DNA of 64,000 bases. Origin: Hydrogenedens sp964549105 (lineage in GTDB: Bacteria; Hydrogenedentota; Hydrogenedentia; Hydrogenedentales; Hydrogenedentaceae). This document shows, piece after piece, positions 54,119-62,516 of the stretch. The notes beneath the pieces were generated by a model, which saw only the letters and a list, made by a program, of their open reading frames with translations, did not search any database and was not told the DNA's origin. The stretch's first letter is position 1; every line of letters starts with the position of its first letter. The position numbers and the translations under genes are program-made. The stretch covers positions 1-64,000 of the forward strand of contig CAZJTZ010000009.1 of assembly GCA_964549105.1 (NCBI GenBank). Reading direction: 5' to 3'.

Positions 54119-54463
54119 CTAACTTTTCATGCCTGGAAAAGAACCCCGATGGGACCACAATGTTTGTATTTCCTGAGCCGTTATATACCCATCTTTATCC
54201 ACATCCCACTGCTGAAATTCTTGAGCAGTCATGCCACTTTCTTTAACAGAAATTTTTTTGTCCTGGTCAGCATCATACCTTGAAACAATCTCTTCTGCTT
54301 GCTTTTGTGACAAAGCCTGAACATTCATTTGCGACCTCAACACTTCGGAAAAATCTTTACTTCCACTCGTGTGTTTATTATTTTCTGTTCTATTCTTCGT
54401 GGTTGTCATCAATGTTTTCGCAAGAGAATTTATTGCATTCAATCCTATAATCCAATTCATCAT
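54119..54463 (-). CDS. Small EF-hand protein inside the flagellar operon
   Basis: A 114-residue protein with two canonical-looking EF-hand calcium loops, DADQDKKISVKE (near 64-75) and DVDKDGYITAQE (near 86-97). A hydrophobic N-terminal helix (NWIIGLNAINSLAKTLM) and a polar linker precede them. Start ATG 54463 has AAGGAG 6 bases upstream; the frame extends to 54490, but that part includes the ribosome-binding site. It lies between flgJ and flgN, where many operons carry flgM. No flgM-like sequence is seen. It might tie flagellar assembly or export to calcium, which is inference. EF-hand proteins in flagellar operons are not standard. Confidence 0.75.
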   Translation of the reverse strand: MMNWIIGLNAINSLAKTLMTTTKNRTENNKHTSGSKDFSEVLRSQMNVQALSQKQAEEIVSRYDADQDKKISVKESGMTAQEFQQWDVDKDGYITAQEIQTLWSHRGSFPGMKS

Positions 54464-54504
54464 AACTGACTCCTTATTAGTTATCGGCAAATAGCCATAT
54501 TTCC

Positions 54505-54834
54505 TTAAATAGCATTTGTCAAATTAGCATTTGAATTATTATTTGTTCTTTTCTGAATTATTTCCGTTTCCTGCATTATTTGTTTTGCTATACCTAACTG
54601 ACCGGACTTTGCCATCTCACCCGCAAAAGCATCGTTTAACATATCATTGTAGATTTCCTGTGTAGAGTTTTCTGGTAAAAATTTGGAGTGAAAGGTCGTT
54701 TTCCTCATTTCTTTCAACAGTTCATACAAAAACAGTCGCTCTATTTCTTCCCCAGCGATTTTCTTTTTTGCATTTTCTCCCGAAGCAGGGTCAATATTAG
54801 AAAGAGCAGGATTTATAGGATTGACATATAGCAT
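54505..54834 (-). CDS. flgJ: FlgJ-like rod-binding protein (N-terminal domain only)
   Basis: A 109-residue protein equal to the rod-binding domain of FlgJ, with IERLFLYELLKEMRKTTFHS near 31-50 and EIYNDMLNDAFAGEMAKSGQLG near 62-83, the two conserved helices. The muramidase domain of enterobacterial FlgJ is absent, as in many non-gammaproteobacteria, so another peptidoglycan hydrolase is needed for rod passage. It abuts flgI directly (54834/54835). Confidence 0.88.
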   Translation of the reverse strand: MLYVNPINPALSNIDPASGENAKKKIAGEEIERLFLYELLKEMRKTTFHSKFLPENSTQEIYNDMLNDAFAGEMAKSGQLGIAKQIMQETEIIQKRTNNNSNANLTNAI

Positions 54835-55941
54835 TTACATAATCTCCACTTCTGCTTCGAGCGCACCTGCTTCCTTTAACGCCTGGAAAATGGAAATCAT
54901 ATCTCGGGGAGTTACCTTAAGGCGATTTAGTGCCTCTGCAACTTCGCTTGCGGAAGTTCCTGATACGGGCATAAGATATGCTTCCGATTCCTGCACTTCC
55001 ATTGCCGTGGTCTCTGTTATTACAGGTTGCGTCTCCGTGAACGGAGAGGCTGGCGTCACCTGCGGAGTAGATGTAATTTTGATGGTCATATTCCCATGAG
55101 CAACCTGGCATGGCTTTACGACAACCTCACCGCCAATAACAATCGTCCCAGTTCGTTCGTTAATCACAATCTTTGCAGGTGGATTTGTTGTAACCTCAAT
55201 ATTTTCAATTCGTGCTATAAAACCTGTTAAATCGTTGTGGTACGATTCGGGTACGGTTACTCGGACTGAACCCCCACCCATCGCAAGAGCGGTATTCTCC
55301 CCAAACTGGTCTTCTATTGCCTGGCGAATCCTATCCGCTGTATTAAATTCAGGCTGTTTCAACAAAAGGACAATCCGCTCTCCATCGGTTATCGTTGAAG
55401 GCACTTCATGCTCTACATAAGCACCTAAAGGAATGCGTCCTGAAGTGGGATGATTTTTACGAACTGCTGTATCACCCCCAGCCTTCTCTGCATTAAATCC
55501 GCCAATAGATACAGGACCCTGAGCCACCGCGTATACGGTCTCTCCTAAACCCGGACCTCTCAAATAGGTCTCTAAAAGCATACCCCCTTCTAAACTTTTG
55601 CAATCACCCAAAGTATCCACTTTAACATCAATTTGCGTCCCCTCTTTTGCAAAAGGTGGAATTTCAGCAGTCACCATAACCAATGCTGTATTCTTAGGAG
55701 TCAGGTCCTTCAAATTGCTTATGGTAATTCCTAATCGGTCTAACATTTGTCGCTGTGCCAATCGGGTAACACCCACCTTATCTCCTGTTCCAGCAAGACC
55801 CACTACCAGACCTATCCCTTTCAATATATTCCCACGCGCACCTTGAACATCACACAACTCACGAATTCTTGCCGCATCTGTAAATAGCGGAAAGAACAGG
55901 AGAAGAACAATTAAAACAGCACATTTCTTTCTTTCTATCAT
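54835..55941 (-). CDS. flgI: Flagellar P-ring protein FlgI
   Basis: A 368-residue exported P-ring protein, normal in length. A signal peptide (about 5-20, CAVLIVLLLFFPLFTDA) is followed by RIRELCDVQGARGNILKGIGLVVGLAGTGDK, a hallmark of FlgI. The middle (VEHEVP; RIVLLLKQPEFNTADRI) and the end (EVAEALNRLKVTPRDMISIFQALKEAGAL) match too. I start at ATG 55941 with AGGAAGG 8 bases upstream; the frame runs back to 56052 inside flgH, but that extension is not family-like. It assembles around the rod in the peptidoglycan layer. Confidence 0.96.
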   Translation of the reverse strand: MIERKKCAVLIVLLLFFPLFTDAARIRELCDVQGARGNILKGIGLVVGLAGTGDKVGVTRLAQRQMLDRLGITISNLKDLTPKNTALVMVTAEIPPFAKEGTQIDVKVDTLGDCKSLEGGMLLETYLRGPGLGETVYAVAQGPVSIGGFNAEKAGGDTAVRKNHPTSGRIPLGAYVEHEVPSTITDGERIVLLLKQPEFNTADRIRQAIEDQFGENTALAMGGGSVRVTVPESYHNDLTGFIARIENIEVTTNPPAKIVINERTGTIVIGGEVVVKPCQVAHGNMTIKITSTPQVTPASPFTETQPVITETTAMEVQESEAYLMPVSGTSASEVAEALNRLKVTPRDMISIFQALKEAGALEAEVEIM

Positions 55942-55957
55942 TTTAAAAACCTTCCTA

Positions 55958-56617
55958 TCAAAATGGAGAAAACCAATCCAAAATTTTCGTAATAATTCCA
56001 CGTCGTTGGTTATTCCAGAGGTCGCCTTTCCCTTTGAGTTGGACCTGAGCATCAGCCACTTGTGTTGATAATACCGTATTGTCCGGGGCTACATCTTTGG
56101 AACGGACAACTCCACTTATAAGCATTAAAGAATCTTCTCGATTAACGGTAACCCTCTTTTCCCCTTCTATTCTCAAATTTCCATTCGGATATATCTGTTT
56201 AACAATGCAAGCAATCGTAGTGGTTAATGTGCTTGCACGGGTCGTCTTTCCTCTCGTTTTGGTTTCATTTTGCGCCTCAATCTTCCATCTGGGCAATTCT
56301 TCAGGATTTAACAAACCAAGTCCCTCTGGTTTTTCCGCAGTCAGGAAAGGATTGTCTTTCTCATTTATCTTGTTCTCAACATCAGATTCCTTTTTGGTAT
56401 TGGTATCCGCTGTCGTGCTTGCAGTAATTTTTTCGCGCACAAGGATAGTAATAATATCTCCGGGCTGAAATCGCGTTCCTTTCTCTGAAACCAATGTTCC
56501 TGAAAGTTGTGCCTCTGTGGTAAATAAACTATCTCCATAACAGACAAATAGGGAACATGTAATACTCATAAAAAGAATTATTAAAAATTTCTTTTGACAA
56601 AAGTTTTTATTGTTCAT
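55958..56617 (-). CDS. flgH: Flagellar L-ring protein FlgH
   Basis: A 219-residue outer-membrane L-ring subunit. The N-terminal hydrophobic signal (about 10-26) ends in SLFVCYGDS, an imperfect lipobox with Cys near 26, so it may be a lipoprotein as in E. coli. The body carries GTRFQPGDIITILVREK, GEKRVTVNREDSLMLISGVVRSKDV and the C-terminal KGDLWNNQRRGIITKILDWFSPF, all typical. FlgH presence shows that the cell has an outer membrane. It sits between flgA and flgI with 5- and 16-base gaps. Confidence 0.95.
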   Translation of the reverse strand: MNNKNFCQKKFLIILFMSITCSLFVCYGDSLFTTEAQLSGTLVSEKGTRFQPGDIITILVREKITASTTADTNTKKESDVENKINEKDNPFLTAEKPEGLGLLNPEELPRWKIEAQNETKTRGKTTRASTLTTTIACIVKQIYPNGNLRIEGEKRVTVNREDSLMLISGVVRSKDVAPDNTVLSTQVADAQVQLKGKGDLWNNQRRGIITKILDWFSPF

Positions 56618-56622
56618 GGTTT

Positions 56623-57597
56623 CTACTCCACTTTAACTGTTCCATCGGGCTGAACTATCGCATCAAATGTCTGCTCAGAATCTAAATACATACAACGGAC
56701 ATGCTCTCCAATTCGGGCATCCGAAAGAGCCTTAACTTTTGCACTTATGGAAATACATCCCTGTGCATATTCCACAGGGACTAATTGATTCCTTTTTATA
56801 ATCACGGGTGATTCTAAATCTTCCAAACAAATACTCGACCCAGACGGGATAAATTTTTTCGCTGACATCCCCACAACAGAGTTTAAATCCCATACGGCTC
56901 CCCCTGTATTCCGAGATAAGGAAGTTTGATGGACGGACACATCTTTTTCAAAAATTAATTTCCCCCGGGGAATATCGCGAACAGCGACCACCAACAATCC
57001 TTGTGTCTCAATTAAAACCCTGCATATAACTGTTTTTTGAACCTTTCCTTCAATCCGAATCGTTCCCCGAAAAACCCCAGAACCTAAATAGCGATAGGAA
57101 CTACTCGGTTTCCAACTAATTTCCACATCCCCTTCTGGCAGAACCAAATCTTCTGCTGGGGGATATATTTCAATCCGTGTTTGCTGTATATCCCAGGGTA
57201 TCTGTCCCTGTATATAATGCCGAAGCGATTCCGCAAGAACCTCTTTAGAAATTACTGTGGTCGTGCGTTTTACTATGGACTGTCCCGCTTCATCAATCTG
57301 CATCTTTTCTGAATCAATACCTGCCTGTTTTAACTTGGAAAGGATTAAAGAATTGGGCACAGTACGAGCATATCCCGGTTTTGGAGCAGGAAACAGTGGT
57401 ATCTCATTTATAGAATGATTATCTATTCCTTCTAAAATATCGCCCAACATTACTACATCGCCAGAAACCTCTGCTTCACTCTTTATCATAATGTCTTCAG
57501 CATATCCGACAAGACAAGAAAAGAAGAGAAACAAAAGAATAAAGAAGACATTAATATCAAAATTTTTAAAAAATATATTTGACGAGTTTGTCGTCAT
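56623..57597 (-). CDS. flgA: Flagellar P-ring assembly chaperone FlgA
   Basis: A 324-residue exported protein. A signal peptide (about 12-31) is followed by an N-terminal region with two-fold beta-strand character (about 35-190) and a C-terminal SAF/FlgA domain (about 195-324, VVAVRDIPRGKLIFEKDV; SVVGMSAKKFIPSGSSICLEDL). It helps FlgI assemble in the periplasm. It lies 8 bases downstream of flgG and 5 bases upstream of flgH. Confidence 0.92.
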   Translation of the reverse strand: MTTNSSNIFFKNFDINVFFILLFLFFSCLVGYAEDIMIKSEAEVSGDVVMLGDILEGIDNHSINEIPLFPAPKPGYARTVPNSLILSKLKQAGIDSEKMQIDEAGQSIVKRTTTVISKEVLAESLRHYIQGQIPWDIQQTRIEIYPPAEDLVLPEGDVEISWKPSSSYRYLGSGVFRGTIRIEGKVQKTVICRVLIETQGLLVVAVRDIPRGKLIFEKDVSVHQTSLSRNTGGAVWDLNSVVGMSAKKFIPSGSSICLEDLESPVIIKRNQLVPVEYAQGCISISAKVKALSDARIGEHVRCMYLDSEQTFDAIVQPDGTVKVE

Positions 57598-57605
57598 TCG
57601 AAGAT

Positions 57606-58397
57606 TTATCTCCTCACATTATTTGCGGTCTGAAGCATTTCGTCTGCGGTTTGAATCACACGCGAATTGGCTTCATAAGCCCGTTGTGCAATAATCATTT
57701 GAATAACCTCTTCTACCACCTGCACATTAGAATTTTCTAAAAATCCCTGAGCAATGGTTCCAAGTCCATCCAAACCTGCCTGCCCCACATTAGGAGCACC
57801 TGAAGCCTGAGTTTCAAGAAACAAATTACGACCCAATCTTGCATCAAGCCCCGCAGGATTAGAAAAACGAGCCAATTCAATTGTCCCTATATTTTGCGGC
57901 GTATTATCACCGGGGACACGTGCCGATACTGTTCCATCTGCACCCACAGTAATTAACTCTGCATCCGTCGGGATTGTAATGGTAGGGGACAAAGGATAAC
58001 CATCCACCGTCATCACCATCCCCTCTTCATTAATCTTGAAAGCACCGTCCCTTGTATATGCAGTAGTCCCATCTGGAAGTTCAATCTGGAAAAAGCCATC
58101 TCCTTCAATCATCAAATCCAGTGGGTTGCCTGTCTGTATCGCAGAACCAGAAGAAAAGATTTTCGAAATGGCAGAAGGACGAACACCATGTCCAACCTGT
58201 ATCCCTTCTGGAATGGTTGTTCCTGCCGTTGTTTCACTTCCTGCGGGTTTAATAGTTTCATACAGCAAATCTTGAAAATTGACCCTACTTCGCTTAAATC
58301 CTGTGGTATTCACATTTGCCAGGTTATTAGCAATAGCATCAATGTTCATCTGCTGGGCAATCATTCCCGTCGCTGCGGTAAACAAGGAACGAATCAT
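57606..58397 (-). CDS. flgG: Flagellar distal rod protein FlgG
   Basis: A 263-residue distal-rod subunit. The N-terminal MIRSLFTAATGMIAQQMNID and NNLANVNTTGFKRSRVNFQDL (about 25-45) and the C-terminal NVQVVEEVIQMIIAQRAYEAN with a final coiled tail are diagnostic of FlgG. AGAGGA precedes the ATG. It is secreted by the flagellar type III system, so no signal peptide is expected. It follows flgF by 27 bases. Confidence 0.97.
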   Translation of the reverse strand: MIRSLFTAATGMIAQQMNIDAIANNLANVNTTGFKRSRVNFQDLLYETIKPAGSETTAGTTIPEGIQVGHGVRPSAISKIFSSGSAIQTGNPLDLMIEGDGFFQIELPDGTTAYTRDGAFKINEEGMVMTVDGYPLSPTITIPTDAELITVGADGTVSARVPGDNTPQNIGTIELARFSNPAGLDARLGRNLFLETQASGAPNVGQAGLDGLGTIAQGFLENSNVQVVEEVIQMIIAQRAYEANSRVIQTADEMLQTANNVRR

Positions 58398-58424
58398 ATA
58401 CTTTATCCTCTATTTTAATAGTTT

Positions 58425-59183
58425 TTATCCAGCCAATCCTACCTGTTCAATCAATCTGCCAATACTCTCATCTATAGCCACAATCACTCTTTGATTGGCT
58501 TCATACGAGCGAAGTCCCATTGTAAGCCTCACCATCTCCGTCGGGATTTTTGTATTGGACCATTCAAGGTAACCCTGTCTTAGCACACTCTTCGTTGCTG
58601 TTTGCATTCCTTTACTAACCTCTTCACTTGCAAAATATAAATTTTCCCCTTCACGGGTTAGTCGTTCGGGATAGGCAAACTCTACACACCGTATCTGACC
58701 CGCCAAAACCCCATCCACGGTAACATTCCCATCTGTGGATATATTGATTTCTGCTCCTGAAACTTGAATAGGCTGGTTTGTCGTCCCCAAAATACGATAG
58801 CCCTGAGATGTGCATAAAAACCCTTCCGCATCACGCGTTAAATCCCCTGCACGCGTATACCTCTCTCCTGCAGGTGTTTGAACAGATAAATAGCCTGGAC
58901 CCTGTATGGCTATATTTAAAGGGTTATCGGTTTGTTTCAAAGGTCCCATTGCCAGGTCGGAAAAGGTTTCTACCGTTTTAACTCCACCTCCAGGTGCACT
59001 CTTGGGAATAGAAACCTGATAATTTTCACCTATCTTCCGAAATACAGGATAAAAACCTAACTGCACCGGTGTCAAAGCCTTATACCCTACGGTTGCCGCA
59101 TTTGCAATATTATTGGCATATACCGATTGGCATTGCTCTGACGAAATCATTCCGCCTGCTGATATGTAAATACCCGGTATCAT
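58425..59183 (-). CDS. flgF: Flagellar proximal rod protein FlgF
   Basis: A 252-residue rod protein of the FlgF/FlgG family: MIPGIYISAGGMISSEQCQ and NNIANAATVGYKAL at the N-terminus, LKQTDNPLNIAIQGPGYLSVQTPAGERYTRAGDL in the centre and WSNTKIPTEMVRLTMGLRSYEANQRV at the C-terminus. It is the first gene of the nine-gene flagellar run and precedes flgG, the normal order. Possible promoter sequences lie at 59209-59237. Confidence 0.92.
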   Translation of the reverse strand: MIPGIYISAGGMISSEQCQSVYANNIANAATVGYKALTPVQLGFYPVFRKIGENYQVSIPKSAPGGGVKTVETFSDLAMGPLKQTDNPLNIAIQGPGYLSVQTPAGERYTRAGDLTRDAEGFLCTSQGYRILGTTNQPIQVSGAEINISTDGNVTVDGVLAGQIRCVEFAYPERLTREGENLYFASEEVSKGMQTATKSVLRQGYLEWSNTKIPTEMVRLTMGLRSYEANQRVIVAIDESIGRLIEQVGLAG

Positions 59184-59208
59184 ACCTTCATTTACTCATT
59201 TCCATTCT

Positions 59209-59237
59209 ATAATTTGCTTGATTTTACTTTTCTTCAA
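59209..59237 (-). promoter_or_regulatory. Possible sigma-70 promoter of the flagellar operon
   Basis: On the minus strand TTGAAG (59237-59232) and AATTAT (59214-59209) are 17 bases apart, 26 bases before flgF. No convincing sigma-54 (GG-N10-GC) or sigma-28 site was found, although a flagellar rod operon could use either. Confidence 0.35.
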
Positions 59238-59250
59238 AAGGCGGGTGGCA

Positions 59251-59309
59251 GGCGCAACGATGGTTTCATAAAGGGACAAAGAAACATAGGGGCACAATAC
59301 CATTGCGCC
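59251..59309. repeat. GC-rich inverted repeat with long loop
   Basis: GGCGCAA (59251-59257) pairs with TTGCGCC (59303-59309) and TGGT (59261-59264) with ACCA (59299-59302), with a three-base bulge and a loop of about 34 bases. It is more GC-rich than its surroundings and could be a structured RNA, an operator or a dispersed repeat. Confidence 0.45.
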
Positions 59310-59426
59310 TTGCCGACCCATGGAGGAACTTGCTATGGGACTTTTTATGGGACACAAATTAATATTCAATTTTTATAATATAAAAGTAGCAAAGTTTGTG
59401 CCATGCTCATTCAATAAGATAATCTA

Positions 59427-59455
59427 TTGACATACAAACACTTATTTAATATAAA
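59427..59455 (+). promoter_or_regulatory. Strong sigma-70 promoter of engB
   Basis: A perfect TTGACA (59427-59432), a 17-base spacer and TATAAA (59450-59455), 111 bases before the engB start. Confidence 0.7.
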
Positions 59456-59566
59456 CCATAATTATAGGTTGCTTATACAGGAACAATTTTTCCTTCTAAT
59501 TGGGAATAATTTGCATTTCACCCCCCATTCCGCATAAATTAAACCTAACAACAAGGTTTTAATCTA

Positions 59567-60163
59567 ATGAAAATTCTCTCTATTGAACTTAAAAAAACTA
59601 TATTAAAAATTCAAGATGCACCCCGCAATAGGAAACCAGAAATTGCATTTGCAGGAAAATCAAATGTAGGTAAATCTTCTTTATTAAATGCTATGTGGGG
59701 ACACAAAAATCTTGCAAAAACAAGTAGCACACCAGGAAAAACACAAACCATCAATTTTTTTGAAGTTAATCAAAAGTTTTACATGGTTGACCTGCCGGGT
59801 TATGGATATGCAAAAGTCCCAATGAGAATCAAAGAGCAATGGAACAAACTCATGTTCGATTACCTTACTCAAAGTGATAAATTAAAACTTGTAGTCGTAT
59901 TAATAGATACCCGTCATGGTCCCAGCGAAAAAGATTTAATCCTATTCGATTTTTTGGAAGAACATAGAATTCCTACCTTAATTGTTGCCACAAAAATTGA
60001 TAAATTGGGAAATGCTCAAAGAAAAATTCAATTAGAAAAAATTAGAAAAGACCTCAATCTGGACGAGGAAGCAATCATTCTCCCCTTTTCTGCAGTTACA
60101 AAAGAAGGCGTAGCCCCCTTATGGAAAGTTATAGACGGGGTCTTAAACGAAAAGAACTTCTAA
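59567..60163 (+). CDS. engB: Ribosome-biogenesis GTPase EngB/YsxC
   Basis: A 198-residue TRAFAC GTPase required for 50S subunit assembly. G1 is GKSNVGKSS at 30-38, the G2 region STPGKTQTINFFEV at 54-67, G3 DLPGYGYAKVP at 75-85, G4 ATKIDKL near 141-147 and G5 FSAVTKEG near 174-181. Full length, single domain. It is the only plus-strand gene in the last 35 kb and has its own near-consensus promoter, so it is a one-gene unit. Confidence 0.96.
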   Translation: MKILSIELKKTILKIQDAPRNRKPEIAFAGKSNVGKSSLLNAMWGHKNLAKTSSTPGKTQTINFFEVNQKFYMVDLPGYGYAKVPMRIKEQWNKLMFDYLTQSDKLKLVVVLIDTRHGPSEKDLILFDFLEEHRIPTLIVATKIDKLGNAQRKIQLEKIRKDLNLDEEAIILPFSAVTKEGVAPLWKVIDGVLNEKNF

Positions 60164-60314
60164 AAAAACAAGATACAATATAGGGATGTATAGTGTTTTG
60201 ACAAAGTATGGAAACACCCATTTAAGAATATTACAACAATATGAAAATATCCATTTGAGAGGGATTATACTCAAAACAACGGAATATCATGTAGGGATTA
60301 ATTTTTTGAATTTA

Positions 60315-61154
60315 TTATTCAATCGGTGTTGGAGGGTTTGGGGTTGCGGTGCTACCTGTTTTGTAACCAGCAAGGTCGAGGGTAACGAAACGATAACCTA
60401 ATTTCTTCAACTCTTGCACCACCTGTGAACGAGTAGGTTCTGAAACTAAACGAGGCAGGTCATTTAGTTCTACCTCAATTCTGGCAAGGTCCTGATAGGT
60501 TCGCACCCGGTATTGTTTAAACCCTAATGATTTTAATACTTTTTCTGCGGATTCTATCTGTTCAAGACTTTCTAATGTGATGGGTATGCCTGTGGGTATG
60601 CGTGTAGATAAACAGGCAAAACTGGGTTTGTCTGCTGTAGGTAGTTGGCGAAGTTGACTTAATCGGCGTATTTCTTCTTTATATAGTCCTACCTCTGACA
60701 GGGGCGTAAGTATGCCAAACTCTTCCATGGCTAACTTTCCTGTCCGAGTGGTATCTTTCAGGTCATCAGCCGTCTCACCGCAAGCAATGGCTTCGATATT
60801 GTTGTGTTTTGTAAATTCCGACATACTTTGGAAAAGTTTGCTTTTGCAGTAATAGCAGCGATAGGAGTCATTCTTTAAGTATCGTTCATCTTCAAATTCA
60901 TTAGGGTGAATGGCAAAGATTTTCCAGCCCTGTTGTTTTGCCAATTCGATGGCTTCTTTCAATTCATCACGCGGTAAACTGGGTGTATCGGCTATTAAAA
61001 GGACACTGTGTTCTCCCAATGTTTCGTATGTTATTGCTGCAAGGTAAGTAGAATCTACTCCACCTGAATAGGCTATCGCCATGGATGAATATTTTTTCAA
61101 AAACTCTTTTAATTTTTCCTCTTTTTTGAGGGCTTGTTCTAATGAGGAATCCAT
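60315..61154 (-). CDS. larE: LarE-family ATP-dependent sulfur transferase
   Basis: A 279-residue PP-loop ATPase. SGGVDS at 30-35 is the pyrophosphate loop, and Cys181 in KPSFACLSTRIP is the position of the sacrificial-sulfur cysteine of LarE. RCYYCKSKLF (Cys100, Cys103) and ACGETADDLKDTTR complete the family pattern. LarE inserts sulfur into the nickel-pincer nucleotide cofactor precursor of lactate racemase and related enzymes. LarB and LarC, the other cofactor-synthesis genes, are not in the window. The C-terminus ends in a Thr/Pro-rich tail. It lies 8 bases downstream of mtaB, so is likely co-transcribed with it. Confidence 0.88.
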   Translation of the reverse strand: MDSSLEQALKKEEKLKEFLKKYSSMAIAYSGGVDSTYLAAITYETLGEHSVLLIADTPSLPRDELKEAIELAKQQGWKIFAIHPNEFEDERYLKNDSYRCYYCKSKLFQSMSEFTKHNNIEAIACGETADDLKDTTRTGKLAMEEFGILTPLSEVGLYKEEIRRLSQLRQLPTADKPSFACLSTRIPTGIPITLESLEQIESAEKVLKSLGFKQYRVRTYQDLARIEVELNDLPRLVSEPTRSQVVQELKKLGYRFVTLDLAGYKTGSTATPNPPTPIE

Positions 61155-61162
61155 AATCAGGT

Positions 61163-62473
61163 TTATCCTTCTATCTCAACCACAGAACCTTTTATATGAT
61201 ATGGAAATATATTTTCTAACTTTACTTTACAAATTTTATTTTCCAAACATTCCTGAGATTCTGTAATTATGCGAATGTAGTTATCCGTATATCCCTGCCA
61301 ATATTCATTCTCCCTCTCTTCAAATAGAACACGACGAGTTGAACCGACTACCTTTTCATAAAACTGTTTCCGCTTTTTCTTGCTTAATGCAAGCAATGTA
61401 TGAACGCGTTGCTCTATTTCTGCGATAGGCACCTGGTTGGGAAAAGAATAAGACGATGTGCCTTCCCTTGGAGAGTAGGGAAAGATATGTAGAAAGTAGA
61501 CTGGCAGGTTTTCAAGGAAATCAAGGGTCTCGTCAAAAAGTTGAGCGGTTTCGCCGGGAAAACCTGTGAGCACATCGGCACTAATCCCTATATCCGGAAC
61601 TGTTTCTACCGCATGGAGCACAAAATCGCGGTATGCCTCACGGGTATACTTCCGATTCATGAGTTGTAAAATTGTGTTTGAACCTGATTGTAAAGGTATA
61701 TGCAAATAAGGCACTAATGGGTAGTTCACATCGTTCATACGCGTAAGAAAATCTTTATTTAAAGTGTTTAATTCAATAGAACTTAAACGAACCCTTACTT
61801 TATTCCCAACCTGCTCATAAATCATGTCCAGAAGGTCAATTAGTTCTTTCCCTTCATAACTATAATTGCCTATATTAATCCCCGTCAGAACGATTTCCTT
61901 AGTGCCACCTTCAATTCGCCATGCAATTTCCTGCAATATCTCAGCATAATTTCGTGAACGAGAAGGACCGCGTAAAGTGGGGATTATGCAATATGAACAG
62001 AAAGATTCACAGCCTTCTTGAATCTTGATATTTGCACGATGGAAACCGGGAATAGATATAGGCTTTGTATGTATATAGTCGCTTAATGTTGTAAGTTCCC
62101 ATGAATTGCCAATTAGTATGGTTGGCGTCTTTTGTTTTTTCCCTTTGATATAGGGAAACCAATCCCTTTTCCGTTTGTTATCTACAATGAGGTCAATCCC
62201 TTCAATCTCTTTCAGTTTTTCCAGGTCCTTTTCAACATAGCAACCGATGACAACAACCTCAGCGTCAGGATTTCGCTGAATAGTTTGTCGTATCACTTTT
62301 CGGCACTTGACCTCAGCAGCATGCGTTACGGCGCATGTATGAATAATACACAGGTCTGCTGATGTATCATTTGTGGCTACTTCGTATCCAAGTTCATAGA
62401 GTCTCTGGAGCATAGTATCGGATTCTGACTGATTAAGCCTGCAACCAAGGGTATGTATGTGGACAGTTTTCAT
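61163..62473 (-). CDS. mtaB: tRNA t6A methylthiotransferase MtaB-type radical SAM enzyme
   Basis: A 436-residue methylthiotransferase. The N-terminal UPF0004 domain starts VHIHTLGCRLNQSESD with Cys11, and further cluster cysteines lie near 47 and 78. The radical-SAM motif CESFCSYC is near 154-161, followed by PTLRGPSRSRN. A C-terminal TRAM-like RNA-binding region closes the protein. The LGCRLNQ signature points to MtaB (2-methylthio-t6A37 of tRNA) rather than MiaB or RimO. It lies just upstream of larE on the same strand. Confidence 0.92.
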   Translation of the reverse strand: MKTVHIHTLGCRLNQSESDTMLQRLYELGYEVATNDTSADLCIIHTCAVTHAAEVKCRKVIRQTIQRNPDAEVVVIGCYVEKDLEKLKEIEGIDLIVDNKRKRDWFPYIKGKKQKTPTILIGNSWELTTLSDYIHTKPISIPGFHRANIKIQEGCESFCSYCIIPTLRGPSRSRNYAEILQEIAWRIEGGTKEIVLTGINIGNYSYEGKELIDLLDMIYEQVGNKVRVRLSSIELNTLNKDFLTRMNDVNYPLVPYLHIPLQSGSNTILQLMNRKYTREAYRDFVLHAVETVPDIGISADVLTGFPGETAQLFDETLDFLENLPVYFLHIFPYSPREGTSSYSFPNQVPIAEIEQRVHTLLALSKKKRKQFYEKVVGSTRRVLFEERENEYWQGYTDNYIRIITESQECLENKICKVKLENIFPYHIKGSVVEIEG

Positions 62474-62516
62474 TTATATTTTCATGCTTCAGCAATAAAG
62501 TTTGTAAATAAATGGA

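Larger units (their letters stand above)
59184..59566. other. Divergent spacer between flgF and engB
   Basis: This 383-base region holds a weak flgF promoter, a GC-rich long-loop inverted repeat (59251-59309) and a near-consensus engB promoter (59427-59455). No coding frame was recognised. Confidence 0.55.

Noticed and set aside
55942..56052. N-terminal extension of flgI into flgH
   Set aside because: The extra 37 residues overlap the flgH coding end and lack family similarity; ATG 55941 has a good ribosome-binding site and signal peptide.
59184..59330. Sigma-54 promoter for the flagellar operon
   Set aside because: Only a weak GG-N10-GC match exists, on the plus strand and pointing away from flgF.
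60186..60401. 71-codon plus-strand frame between engB and larE
   Set aside because: It begins with a curious YGNTHLRIL/YENIHLRGI internal repeat, but its second half runs antisense over the larE C-terminus and no good ribosome-binding site is present.
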